A DNA stretch of 32,594 nt from Acholeplasmataceae bacterium (GTDB lineage: Bacteria; Bacillota_I; Bacilli_A; Acholeplasmatales; Acholeplasmataceae): positions 1-32,594 of the forward strand of contig DUQW01000003.1 of assembly GCA_012837585.1 (NCBI GenBank), in the 5' to 3' direction. The notes beneath the pieces are model-generated. The model did no database searches. It was not told the origin of the DNA and saw only the letters and a program-made list of their open reading frames with translations. Below are positions 10,731 to 19,921 of the stretch, piece after piece. Position 1 is the first letter of the stretch; each line of letters opens with the position of its first letter. The position numbers and the translations under genes were made by a program.

Positions 10731-11423
10731 TTATTCTTCACTGTTAATTGCAATTAATATTGGTCTTCTAATTAAAGTAAATAAAATCATACAAGATGCA
10801 AATTTAACTAAGTTAAATGGACCATAAAGTGAAACGATAAATATCGTATAATTCATAATTCCAGGTCCACCAAACATACGATCATATTTACCAGAGTTAA
10901 CTAAACTTATAAAGAATGGATACTCGCCTGATGAAGCAAATGATGGAGTTACTACTAAATAGTTAATTGTAACCATAAATAGCGCCATTAATACTGTCAC
11001 AATTAATATCAGTGCAATTTCTCTTCCAATACCAGATACAAGACTTTTATTTCCTTCATAAACAGAATTAGGTCTATCATATCTATAGTTATTGATTCTT
11101 AAAACTCGACTAAATCCCATATAGATTAATATCATTACAATTGAAGCAACGATAGCGACAGTTTCCCCAAAAAATGGAAACGGAATATTAGTTGAATGAC
11201 CAGAAATTAACCACCTTACAACTGAACGAATCACTATTACTGCTAAGGTGTGGTTAAATCCAATTAAAACAAATGAAATTAAAATTACAACTTCACTAAA
11301 ATCTAATTTTAACCATGGTGCCATTGGCCAGACAATTTCAAGATAACCGACTATTAAAGCTAACGCCGCTAAAATTGCCGCTAGTACTGGTTTTAATAAT
11401 TTGTTGTTGGTGTTATTTATCAT
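10731..11423 (-). CDS. ribU: riboflavin ECF transporter S component RibU
   Basis: Hydrophobic RibU-like protein downstream of an FMN riboswitch; the true start is probably MINNTNNK at 11423 (AAGGAGG SD), not the ORF-track start at 11507, which lies in the riboswitch. Confidence 0.88.
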   Translation of the reverse strand: MINNTNNKLLKPVLAAILAALALIVGYLEIVWPMAPWLKLDFSEVVILISFVLIGFNHTLAVIVIRSVVRWLISGHSTNIPFPFFGETVAIVASIVMILIYMGFSRVLRINNYRYDRPNSVYEGNKSLVSGIGREIALILIVTVLMALFMVTINYLVVTPSFASSGEYPFFISLVNSGKYDRMFGGPGIMNYTIFIVSLYGPFNLVKFASCMILFTLIRRPILIAINSEE

Positions 11424-11445
11424 ATTTAATGCCTCCTTAGAAATG

Positions 11446-11466
11446 AAAAACCACCTTCTCAGGCGG
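11446..11466 (-). terminator. expression-platform terminator of the FMN riboswitch
   Basis: minus strand CCGCCT-GAGA-AGGTGG followed by TTTTTC between the RFN aptamer and ribU start. Confidence 0.75.
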
Positions 11467-11496
11467 CATAAAAACATAAAAAAGAATTTTATTATG

Positions 11497-11604
11497 TTCT
11501 CTTTCATCCAGACTATAACTGTCGGTACTAGAATTTCACTAGTTCAACCTATAAGGTTCGTGGACTATTACCACCGGTGGAGACTTCCACTCCGCCCTGA
11601 GAAT
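11497..11604 (-). promoter_or_regulatory. FMN riboswitch (RFN element)
   Basis: minus strand CAGGGCGGAGTGGAAGTCTCCACCGGTGGT...CCGACAGTTATAGTCTGGATGAAAGAGAA matches conserved RFN segments. Confidence 0.95.
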
Positions 11605-11673
11605 TATATTTCTAATTATATTTTATCACTTTTAGTAAAATAGTCAATTAATGTAATAACGATTCAATTAATG

Positions 11674-12492
11674 TCATATCTCAAATATCGCAATAGATTT
11701 TAATTTACGCAAAAATTCATCCATTTTTTTAATATATTCATCATTTATCGAATCCAATAATGGCATGTTTAAATTTAATTCTGCATTAAATGATGAACGG
11801 TATGCTACAACATAATACACAGTATTATTTTGAATGGCTAATCCTACTTGTTTGAAGGCAGATAATTTCATAGACAAGGCATTTGCTAATTTTGGATCCA
11901 TCTTAAAATTAGAATCGCTTGAATATAATAAATATCTGTTGTCAAAGTTAGCGACACCAGTTTGTATTTTTTGATCTTTAACTTTAGGTTTAAAATAATA
12001 CTTATAATTAAACATTATAAATGGTTTAGAATCGGTTTGCAGTTCTTTTTTTATGACAAACCCTCTAAATCGAAAGTCATTTAACATCGAAACTTCATAT
12101 ATTGAATATTCACTAGTATGAATTTCATTTAACACTTTATATTTATGAGATTTTCCAATTAGAGTAATCTCTGATAACTTAAGTGGTATTTTCTTATCCC
12201 AATCAACATCCTTAAACACATTATTAATAATTGGCTTAATTACTTCCTCTTGAAATTTATTATTGTATTTTTTAACGTATCTTCTTTCGACAATATCAGC
12301 TAGTATTATGAACAAAAATACCAAAAAAATAGCACTAATTGCTAAAATTAGAAATACCCACCATTCTATTTTAAGTGGAATAAATATTAAAACAATTATA
12401 GTTACTAGCATAATAATAAGTGATATCATTATGAAAGTAAAATACAGTGGGAAATATTTACTTCTTATATTTTCAAAATCTTGTGTTTTCAT
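11674..12492 (-). CDS. two-TM membrane protein, DUF3137-like
   Basis: 272 aa, two N-terminal TM helices followed by a soluble domain; family call from recalled similarity only. Confidence 0.55.
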   Translation of the reverse strand: MKTQDFENIRSKYFPLYFTFIMISLIIMLVTIIVLIFIPLKIEWWVFLILAISAIFLVFLFIILADIVERRYVKKYNNKFQEEVIKPIINNVFKDVDWDKKIPLKLSEITLIGKSHKYKVLNEIHTSEYSIYEVSMLNDFRFRGFVIKKELQTDSKPFIMFNYKYYFKPKVKDQKIQTGVANFDNRYLLYSSDSNFKMDPKLANALSMKLSAFKQVGLAIQNNTVYYVVAYRSSFNAELNLNMPLLDSINDEYIKKMDEFLRKLKSIAIFEI

Positions 12493-12564
12493 ATGTCAAT
12501 TCCTTTCACTAAATATTTTACCACTATTTTGAAATATTAGATATATATCTTGATTAAAGTACTT

Positions 12565-12578
12565 TGAAAGCGGTTTCA
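12565..12578. promoter_or_regulatory. cre-like / LacI-family operator upstream of the GH13 gene
   Basis: TGAAAGCGGTTTCA fits TGWAANCGNTNNCA, about 80 nt upstream of the ATG at 12656. Confidence 0.75.
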
Positions 12579-12655
12579 TTTGAATTAAAATTTATATTAT
12601 AAATAATATAATGTATACTATTTATTGAGAGATTATTTAACAAGGGGGACTTGCA

Positions 12656-14695
12656 ATGTTAAAAAAATTAGCAGCAGTTTTGAAAAAGAATAAACCATCA
12701 TATCCACTAAATTACACTATTCCTTCATTACTAAATTACAAAGATCAAGGAAAATGTGTTGGAAATGGTGAAATTTTAATTAATCCTTATGATTTTTATT
12801 CTTTTTTAATTGAAGATTTATTTTTGCCAAAAAAACAAAAAGGTGTCAACTACTTAGAATCGATTTCTAATTCTAAAAAAGTTACAAGACGTACAAACTG
12901 GCATAAAAAGAGTGTTTTTTATTCTCTAATGGCTCGTACTTCTACTACTTGGGATAATGACCGTAGTGGAGAAATTGATGAAGCTAACATGTATGATTTA
13001 TCAGAACTTGGTTCATTTGTTAAATCAATAGCCTTACTTCCATATTTAAAATCAATTGGAATTGATGTTTTATACTTCTTACCTTTATCAAGTTATTCTA
13101 CTTATAGACCTAAAGGAGATTTAGGTTCTAGTTATGCTGTAGTTAACTTTACCGGATTAGATGAAAACCTAAAAGATTCTTTAACTGGGGATAAAATGAC
13201 ACTAAAAGATGAGTTTAAAACTTTTGTTGAAGCTGCTCATATTTTAGGAATTAGAATTATGATTGACATTATTCCAAGAACTAATGCATTAGATTCTAGT
13301 TTAATTTTAGATCATCCGGATTGGTTTTACTGGATTAACACGAAAGACTTATCAAAATATAATCCACCACTAATTGATACCATTGATGCTGAGGTAGTAC
13401 CTCCGCATGCCAAACATATGCCAAAAGTATATGAGCACGAAAATACTAAAGCTCACTTAAAATTATTTAAGGAAAATCCATATAAATTAAATCCAGCTAA
13501 ATGGGATGAAGTAAGAGCATTAGTTGAAAGTGGAGTAAATATTTTAGATGCAGTTGATAAAGTTTATAAGATGACTGTTGCTCCAGCATTTTCAGACCAC
13601 ATTAATGACAATCAACCACCTTGGTATGATGTTACTTTCTTTAGATTATATTTAGATCATCCGGTTAATGCTCAAAAATATTTAAAGAAAAATCAACCTC
13701 CTTATATTTTATTTGATACTATCAAATCAAACCTACACCCTGGTTTAGAACCTAATATGCCACTTTGGGAATTACTAGCTGATATTATTCCATATTATCA
13801 AAGAGAATTTGGAATTGATGGTGCTAGAATTGACATGGGACATGCTCTACCTAAAGAATTAATTGAAATGATTATTTCAAAAGCAAGAGAAATTGATCAA
13901 GATTTCGTATTCGTTGCAGAAGAATTAGATCCATCTAATGCTTTGCAAGCTAAAAAATTAGGTTATGATGCGATTATTGGTAATGGTTTCTGGATGGAAA
14001 ACCGTATTTTAGAAGGTAAATTACACGAGTTTATTGAAGCTGCACCAACACTTGCTTTACCAGCTTTTGCTTGTGGTGAAACACATGATACTCCTAGACT
14101 TGCCGGAAAACATAATGGTGTTAACTTAACTAATTTATTAACTTTAGTTAACTTCTTCATTCCAAATACAATGCCATTTATTAACTCAGGTCAAGAATTC
14201 TATGAAGTTCAACCAATGAACTTAGGAATTGATGCTACTCCTGAAGATAGATATCACTTACCAGAAAGTGATCCGTTCTACGGAAAACTTGCATTGTTTG
14301 ATAAATACGCACTTCATTATCAAAATGATCATTCATTAGTTAGTCATATTAGAAAATTATTACCAGTTAGAAATAAATATTTATCTAAATTAAACCCTAA
14401 GAAATTCCATATGTTTGAAGTTAAAGGACCACATATCGGATTAGCATTTGGTTATACATTCAATGCTAAAGGAGAAGATAAATTATTATTAATCGTTGGT
14501 AACACAAATACTTCTTATCAAGAATATATGGAAGTTAACTTAGACACTTTAGATGCTGATTTAGCACAAAAAATTGATGTTTTATTTGAATTTGACAGCG
14601 TTGAAGGCGAAGCTAACGTTAATGATTTCACGTTAAACGGAAATCCGTTTTTCTTAGTCGGACCTGGTGAAGTTAAAGTTATTCTTGTAGGATAA
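12656..14695 (+). CDS. intracellular GH13 (alpha-amylase superfamily) enzyme
   Basis: 679 aa, no signal peptide; GIDGARIDMGHALP (nucleophile Asp), FVFVAEEL (acid/base Glu), ETHDTPR; GGGGGAC SD upstream. Confidence 0.87.
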   Translation: MLKKLAAVLKKNKPSYPLNYTIPSLLNYKDQGKCVGNGEILINPYDFYSFLIEDLFLPKKQKGVNYLESISNSKKVTRRTNWHKKSVFYSLMARTSTTWDNDRSGEIDEANMYDLSELGSFVKSIALLPYLKSIGIDVLYFLPLSSYSTYRPKGDLGSSYAVVNFTGLDENLKDSLTGDKMTLKDEFKTFVEAAHILGIRIMIDIIPRTNALDSSLILDHPDWFYWINTKDLSKYNPPLIDTIDAEVVPPHAKHMPKVYEHENTKAHLKLFKENPYKLNPAKWDEVRALVESGVNILDAVDKVYKMTVAPAFSDHINDNQPPWYDVTFFRLYLDHPVNAQKYLKKNQPPYILFDTIKSNLHPGLEPNMPLWELLADIIPYYQREFGIDGARIDMGHALPKELIEMIISKAREIDQDFVFVAEELDPSNALQAKKLGYDAIIGNGFWMENRILEGKLHEFIEAAPTLALPAFACGETHDTPRLAGKHNGVNLTNLLTLVNFFIPNTMPFINSGQEFYEVQPMNLGIDATPEDRYHLPESDPFYGKLALFDKYALHYQNDHSLVSHIRKLLPVRNKYLSKLNPKKFHMFEVKGPHIGLAFGYTFNAKGEDKLLLIVGNTNTSYQEYMEVNLDTLDADLAQKIDVLFEFDSVEGEANVNDFTLNGNPFFLVGPGEVKVILVG

Positions 14696-14705
14696 TTATA
14701 AATAT

Positions 14706-14732
14706 AAAATGGCGCAAAAATTGCGCCATTTT
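14706..14732. terminator. bidirectional intrinsic terminator
   Basis: AAAATGGCGCAA-AAA-TTGCGCCATTTT perfect stem plus T-runs on both strands between convergent genes. Confidence 0.93.
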
Positions 14733-14741
14733 TTTATTTTA

Positions 14742-15539
14742 TTATATTCTTTTATCTAACCATTCAACGATATCTTCAAAAACTGGTTTACTTTTTGAAT
14801 CGTTTAGAATGTTATGTTTTAATTCTGGATATAACTTTCTTGTTTTATCTTGTGAACTAATATGATTATATAAATATTCGCTTAATTCAGGAGGAACAAC
14901 TATATCTTCTTCTCCGTGAATAAAGAAATACGGAATATCAATCAGGTGCATTCCTTTTTTAATCTTCCTAAGTCCGTGAATCATTGTTTTGTTAATTAAT
15001 GATAAATAAAAATAATCTAATAAATAATCGTCTTTTTTAAAGTTTAAGGCTTGTAATGGATCACTGTATAAATTAGGATCTTCAAAATTAGTTTTGACCT
15101 TAACAAACCATAAAAGTTCACCCGGGAAGAATCTTAAAAATTTAACTGCTTTAGTAAAATTACCGGTTGCCCCTGAAGCAATAACACCATCTATATTTAA
15201 CTTATCATTAGATACTAAATATAAGTTATGAATCAATGCCCCTAATGAATGACCCAGTAAAAAAACTTTAGTTTTATATCTTTTTTGAGCATACTCAATT
15301 AATTCTTCCAAATCTTTAACAAACACATTGGCTGATTTAACATAACCACGTTTACCGCCACTACGACCATGTCCCCTTAAATCATAAGCTAATACGTTAT
15401 AATCGTGTTTATTTAAATATTTAATTAACTCTTCATATCTTAAGTGATGTTCAGCAATTCCGTGTGAAAGAATAATAGTAGCTTTGGCTTTTTCTGCTTG
15501 ATATGTTTTTACGTGAATAAATTCGTGATTAATTAGCAT
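14742..15539 (-). CDS. alpha/beta hydrolase, monoacylglycerol lipase/lysophospholipase-like
   Basis: HGIAEH, DLRGHGRSGGKRG, GHSLGA nucleophile elbow, HGEEDIVVP, H in LKHNIL. Confidence 0.88.
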   Translation of the reverse strand: MLINHEFIHVKTYQAEKAKATIILSHGIAEHHLRYEELIKYLNKHDYNVLAYDLRGHGRSGGKRGYVKSANVFVKDLEELIEYAQKRYKTKVFLLGHSLGALIHNLYLVSNDKLNIDGVIASGATGNFTKAVKFLRFFPGELLWFVKVKTNFEDPNLYSDPLQALNFKKDDYLLDYFYLSLINKTMIHGLRKIKKGMHLIDIPYFFIHGEEDIVVPPELSEYLYNHISSQDKTRKLYPELKHNILNDSKSKPVFEDIVEWLDKRI

Positions 15540-15540
15540 A

Positions 15541-16515
15541 TTATAATTCCATTGTCTTTATAATAATTTTAGCGATATCTTCATATTCTTTTTTAACTAC
15601 TTCTTTATATTCTTCATAGTTTATCGGAATAGCGCCTAAAAGGGGTACATCTAATTTACTTGCTACTTCAATTCCTCCACCTTGACCAAAGATATAATCT
15701 TTATTTTTTGATACTGGATTTAAATAATAACTCATATTTTCAATAACACCAATAACTTCATGGCCAATTTGATTTGCCCCAATACCAGCTTTAACGGCAA
15801 TTTTAGATGCCGGAAGACTTGGAGTAGTGACAATTACCATTTTGCTTTTTGGTGCAAATTTATTAATATCTAAGGCAACATCTCCAGTTCCAGGAGGTAA
15901 GTCTATTAAAATCAGTTTAGTATCATCAGCCCAACGAACACTATTAAAAAAGTAAGTTAACATCTTGTTAAGCATTGGTCCTCTCCACATTAGTGGCTTA
16001 TCATCAGGCATAAAATACTCCGTTGAAATAACTTCAATACCTTCTCCTTGAAGTGGAATCATTAATTCATTTTCATCGCCCATTACTGGCGTTTTTTTAA
16101 TATCTAAAATAAACGGAATTGACGCTCCGTAAACATCAGCGTCAATAATAGCCGTTTTAATACCTAAATTATTTAATGCTTTTGCTAAATTAACAGTTAC
16201 AGTCGATTTACCAACTCCACCCTTACCACTAGCAACTCCTAAATAAATATATGGTGGTCTTGGTTTTGGAAATTCATTAATGGTAATTACTGCTCCTGGT
16301 AAGTTTAAATCAACTTTTAATAGTTTAGTAATATTAATTCTAACTTCACGTTCATCTTTTTCCTTATTTACTAATTTAACTACTACTTCACAAACGCCAT
16401 CGGGTTTAATATAAGCTGATTCAATTCCACCAGTTTCTTCTAATGTTTTTTTGGCGCTTGGATCATAAATAGTTCCAATATATTTAATTAATTCTTGATT
16501 AGTCATAGTTGTCAA
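15541..16515 (-). CDS. Mrp/NBP35-family P-loop ATPase
   Basis: GVASGKGGVGKSTVTVNLA deviant Walker A, LIDLPPGTGDVALD, IGVIENMSYY; N-terminal DUF59-like region; C-terminal CxxC missing. Confidence 0.9.
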   Translation of the reverse strand: MTTMTNQELIKYIGTIYDPSAKKTLEETGGIESAYIKPDGVCEVVVKLVNKEKDEREVRINITKLLKVDLNLPGAVITINEFPKPRPPYIYLGVASGKGGVGKSTVTVNLAKALNNLGIKTAIIDADVYGASIPFILDIKKTPVMGDENELMIPLQGEGIEVISTEYFMPDDKPLMWRGPMLNKMLTYFFNSVRWADDTKLILIDLPPGTGDVALDINKFAPKSKMVIVTTPSLPASKIAVKAGIGANQIGHEVIGVIENMSYYLNPVSKNKDYIFGQGGGIEVASKLDVPLLGAIPINYEEYKEVVKKEYEDIAKIIIKTMEL

Positions 16516-16537
16516 TCCTTTCTCTAGTCGGAATATG

Positions 16538-17713
16538 TTAAATTATTCCTAATTCTTTAGATAGTTCGTAGATTTGTTTAATTGCAAAGTCTAGTTCTTC
16601 TTTTGTATGTTCGCTTGATAGCATCATTCTTATTCTTGCAGTTCCTTTTGGAACAGTTGGAAATACTATTCCAGAAGTATAGACACCGCGCTCTAATAAT
16701 TTTTTAGCGAAATCCATAGTTTTAGCTTCATCATAAATCATCAGTGGCGTAATAGGGGTTTGGGTTTTACCTAAAGTAAAGCCTAACTCTTTTAATTTAG
16801 ATTGGAAATATTTAGTGTTATCCCAAAGTTTTTTTGAGTATTCATCAGTTTCCTCTAACATGGTAATAGCTTCAATGGCTGCACCACAGGCTGCAGGCAT
16901 CATTGAAGTTGAAAATAAAAGTGGACGTCCGCGATGTAGTAAGTAATCTTTCATTTCTGATGATCCAGCAATATATGCTCCAACAACACCAATCGCTTTT
17001 GATAATGTTCCCATAATATAATCAACTTGGCCATGTAAGTTAAAATGGTCAACAGTTCCGCGTCCATTTTCACCTAAAACGCCTGATCCATGAGCATCAT
17101 CAACATAAACTTTAGCATCATATTTTTTAGCTAGTCTTACAATTTCAGGAAGATTTGCAATATCTCCGTCCATTGAAAAAACTCCATCAGTAATGATTAA
17201 AACTTCGTTATAGTCTTTTCTTCTTTCTTTTAAGATTTGTTCAAGAGCTTTCATATCACTGTGAGGGAAAACCGCTTTATCAGCACGTGAAAGTCTAACA
17301 CCATCAATAATTGATGCGTGATTTAATTCATCAGAGATAATTAAATCACCTCTGTCAGTAATCGCTTGAATAACTCCAAGATTAGCTAAAAATCCTGATT
17401 GAAAGACTAGTGCTGCCTCTTCACGTTTAAATTTAGCAAGGCGCTCATCTAACTCTTCATGGATTTCAATATTTCCACTAATCGTTCTAACTGCTCCTGA
17501 ACCAACACCGTATTTGTCGATTGCTTTTTTAGCAGCTTCTTTCATTCTTGGATGATTAGCAAATCCTAAATAGTTATTACTGCATAAGTTAATAACTTGT
17601 TTGCCATTTAATGTAATAACTGCTTTATTTGGTGAACTACTAACAGATAGCTTACGGTAGACACCTTCTTTTTTTAATTCTTCTATTTTTAACTTAATAC
17701 TATTTTCTTTCAT
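16538..17713 (-). CDS. kbl: glycine C-acetyltransferase (2-amino-3-ketobutyrate CoA ligase)
   Basis: 391 aa AOS-family PLP enzyme, [28 protein letters not shown]; overlaps tdh by 4 nt. Confidence 0.92.
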   Translation of the reverse strand: MKENSIKLKIEELKKEGVYRKLSVSSSPNKAVITLNGKQVINLCSNNYLGFANHPRMKEAAKKAIDKYGVGSGAVRTISGNIEIHEELDERLAKFKREEAALVFQSGFLANLGVIQAITDRGDLIISDELNHASIIDGVRLSRADKAVFPHSDMKALEQILKERRKDYNEVLIITDGVFSMDGDIANLPEIVRLAKKYDAKVYVDDAHGSGVLGENGRGTVDHFNLHGQVDYIMGTLSKAIGVVGAYIAGSSEMKDYLLHRGRPLLFSTSMMPAACGAAIEAITMLEETDEYSKKLWDNTKYFQSKLKELGFTLGKTQTPITPLMIYDEAKTMDFAKKLLERGVYTSGIVFPTVPKGTARIRMMLSSEHTKEELDFAIKQIYELSKELGII

Positions 17714-18741
17714 AATTTTAAAACTACCTTTCCTGATTTTCCTTCGTTCATAACTTTAATTCCTTTTTCAAATTCATCAAAAGGAAAAATGTGTGTAACA
17801 AATTTATCAAATTGGAGTTTTTTAGATTTTAATAACTCGTCAATTTGTTGCCATGTTTTAGGAAGTAACCTTCCAGTTACTCCGTAGATATGTAATCCTT
17901 TGAAAACAACTTTATTAAAATCAACATTTAATTTATTATTAAAAGCTCCTAATATAGAAATTCCTCCACCAGGTTTTACATAATCAAATGATTCTTCGAC
18001 GGCTCCAACATTTCCAGAAAAATCTATAACAACATCTACACCTTTATTATTAGTGTGTTTTTTAATATATTCTAATGTATTTACTTCTTTGGGATTAATA
18101 ACATGATGAGCACCAATTTCTTTAGCTAAATTGATGCGGTACGGATTTACTTCTGTCGCAAAAATTCTTTTTGCTTCACTAGCTATTGCTACATCAATAC
18201 CCATTAAACCAATTGGTCCGCATCCAATAATTAAAACATCCTTATCTTTTACATCAAAATGTTTTACCGCATGAACTGCATTTCCTAGTGGCTCTAATAC
18301 AGATAAATATGTCGGATCTAAGTTTGACGTGTCGATATATAAATTTTCTTCAGGAATTTTCATATATTCAGCAAATGCTCCGTCCATATCAACCCCAATA
18401 ACCTTAGTTTTTTCACAAATATGGCCATTTCCTGTTAAACAATATTCACATTTCCCGCAAATAATATGTGATTCACTTGATACTATATCCCCAATTTTAA
18501 CTTTTGAAACATTAGAACCAATTTTGACTACTTTACCACTAAATTCATGACCGACTGTAAGTGGCGGATTGATTCTATTTTGACTCCATGCATCCCAGTT
18601 ATAAATATGCAAATCTGTTCCGCAAATAGAGACTGAAATAACTTTAATTAATACTTCATTAGCTTCTAAATTGCGCGGTATCGGTTTTTCCCCTCTCGTA
18701 AAACCTTTAGCGCGTTCCGTCTTTAAAATTACTTTCATCAT
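17710..18741 (-). CDS. tdh: L-threonine 3-dehydrogenase (zinc-dependent MDR)
   Basis: [20 protein letters not shown], structural zinc Cys set [24 protein letters not shown]. Confidence 0.94.
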   Translation of the reverse strand: MMKVILKTERAKGFTRGEKPIPRNLEANEVLIKVISVSICGTDLHIYNWDAWSQNRINPPLTVGHEFSGKVVKIGSNVSKVKIGDIVSSESHIICGKCEYCLTGNGHICEKTKVIGVDMDGAFAEYMKIPEENLYIDTSNLDPTYLSVLEPLGNAVHAVKHFDVKDKDVLIIGCGPIGLMGIDVAIASEAKRIFATEVNPYRINLAKEIGAHHVINPKEVNTLEYIKKHTNNKGVDVVIDFSGNVGAVEESFDYVKPGGGISILGAFNNKLNVDFNKVVFKGLHIYGVTGRLLPKTWQQIDELLKSKKLQFDKFVTHIFPFDEFEKGIKVMNEGKSGKVVLKL

Positions 18742-18764
18742 AATATCAAGTTCCTTTCAATATA

Positions 18765-18794
18765 ATTATAACACCTTAATTATACATAATTAAG
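18765..18794 (-). promoter_or_regulatory. tdh-kbl promoter region containing a 20-bp palindrome
   Basis: TATAAT -10 (18765-18770) preceded by CTTAATTAT-AC-ATAATTAAG palindrome at 18775-18794. Confidence 0.6.
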
Positions 18795-18800
18795 AAAAAT

Positions 18801-18832
18801 AAAAGAATGTCGTAAAATATTGACATTCTTTT
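18801..18832 (-). terminator. intrinsic terminator of the BMP/ABC operon
   Basis: minus strand AAAAGAATGTC-N10-GACATTCTTTT followed by ATTTTTC. Confidence 0.88.
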
Positions 18833-18847
18833 AGTAATATTATTAAA

Positions 18848-19921
18848 TTATGATCCTTTTGGATCAAATGGGATACCAGAAGCTTTTGGTGCCCTTGATG
18901 ATTTAGACGTTAACGATAACGCAATTAAAGTAATTAAGAATGGCATGATTCTAATAATCATCGCAAGCGGAACCTTATTGTTAGCTTCTAACCATACTTT
19001 AACTGTATCTATTGTAAATAAGTTAATTGATAACATTTGGAATAATCCAAAGAAGATTGCTGCAAATAAGATTTTAACTGGCTTCCATTGACCAAAAATT
19101 AATACCGCTAACGCTAAGAATCCATATCCGTTAACTGTTCCGTGGAAACTAACTGATGTAGGAATAATATAAATTAATCCACCAAATCCACCTAATGCAC
19201 CAGAGATTAATACTCCTGCCCAACGATATTTATAAACATTAATCCCAACTGATTGAGCAGCTTGTGGGTGTTCACCACACGCTGATAATCTCATACCAAA
19301 GCGAGTTCTCTTAATTATAAATGCACTAACTAAGAAGATGGCAATTGAAATATAGGTAAATAGGAATGCTTCAGAGAAGAAAATATAATTAATACCTTCT
19401 ACTACTTTATAACCAATTGTTCCTTCTTGAACATTAGGGAATAAATTGATAAAAGCATTTGATCTAAACCTAAAGATATTATCAAATTTTAAGTGACTTA
19501 CTCCTTGGTCAGTTAAAGTTCTAGCCATAAATATTGCAAGTGCTCCAGCTAAAATATTTAATGCGACACCACCAATAGTTTGATTAGCTTTCATATTTAT
19601 CGCTAAAAATCCTAATAATGCTGAAAAGGCCATTCCTGCTAAAGCAGCTAGTATCATCGCAACAATTAGCATAAGTTGCGGATTGTTAGAAAAATATGTA
19701 TATATTCTCTTTTGCGATGCTGATAAGGCTTCAAATACTTCTGGAGTACTCATTGCATTTTGAACAGAATATATAAAATAAATTCCGGCAAATGCACCAA
19801 TAACCATGATTCCTTCAAGAGCAATGTTAACTGTACCACTCTTTTCAGAGAACATACCAGCTAGTGCTACGATTAATAGAGGAAGAATAAAATAAAGCGA
19901 TTGGTTAATCAAAAACATCAT
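18848..19921 (-). CDS. nucleoside ABC transporter permease (NupQ-like)
   Basis: EKSGTVNIALEGIMVIGAF motif, polytopic, last gene of BMP/ATPase/permease/permease operon. Confidence 0.92.
   Translation of the reverse strand: MMFLINQSLYFILPLLIVALAGMFSEKSGTVNIALEGIMVIGAFAGIYFIYSVQNAMSTPEVFEALSASQKRIYTYFSNNPQLMLIVAMILAALAGMAFSALLGFLAINMKANQTIGGVALNILAGALAIFMARTLTDQGVSHLKFDNIFRFRSNAFINLFPNVQEGTIGYKVVEGINYIFFSEAFLFTYISIAIFLVSAFIIKRTRFGMRLSACGEHPQAAQSVGINVYKYRWAGVLISGALGGFGGLIYIIPTSVSFHGTVNGYGFLALAVLIFGQWKPVKILFAAIFFGLFQMLSINLFTIDTVKVWLEANNKVPLAMIIRIMPFLITLIALSLTSKSSRAPKASGIPFDPKGS

Noticed and set aside
11401-11643. Plus-strand 80-aa ORF
   Set aside because: Antisense to the FMN riboswitch and ribU start; sequence explained by the RFN element
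12263-12532. Plus-strand 89-aa ORF
   Set aside because: Antisense to the DUF3137-like CDS, low-complexity hydrophobic translation, no family features
12539-12550. AGATATATATCT 12-bp palindrome near the GH13/DUF3137 divergent promoters
   Set aside because: Simple TA-repeat palindrome expected by chance in such AT-rich intergenic DNA
13963-14160. Minus-strand 65-aa ORF
   Set aside because: Antisense inside the GH13 gene at its conserved catalytic region; chance ORF
18329-18550. Plus-strand 73-aa ORF
   Set aside because: Antisense to tdh zinc-binding region; chance ORF
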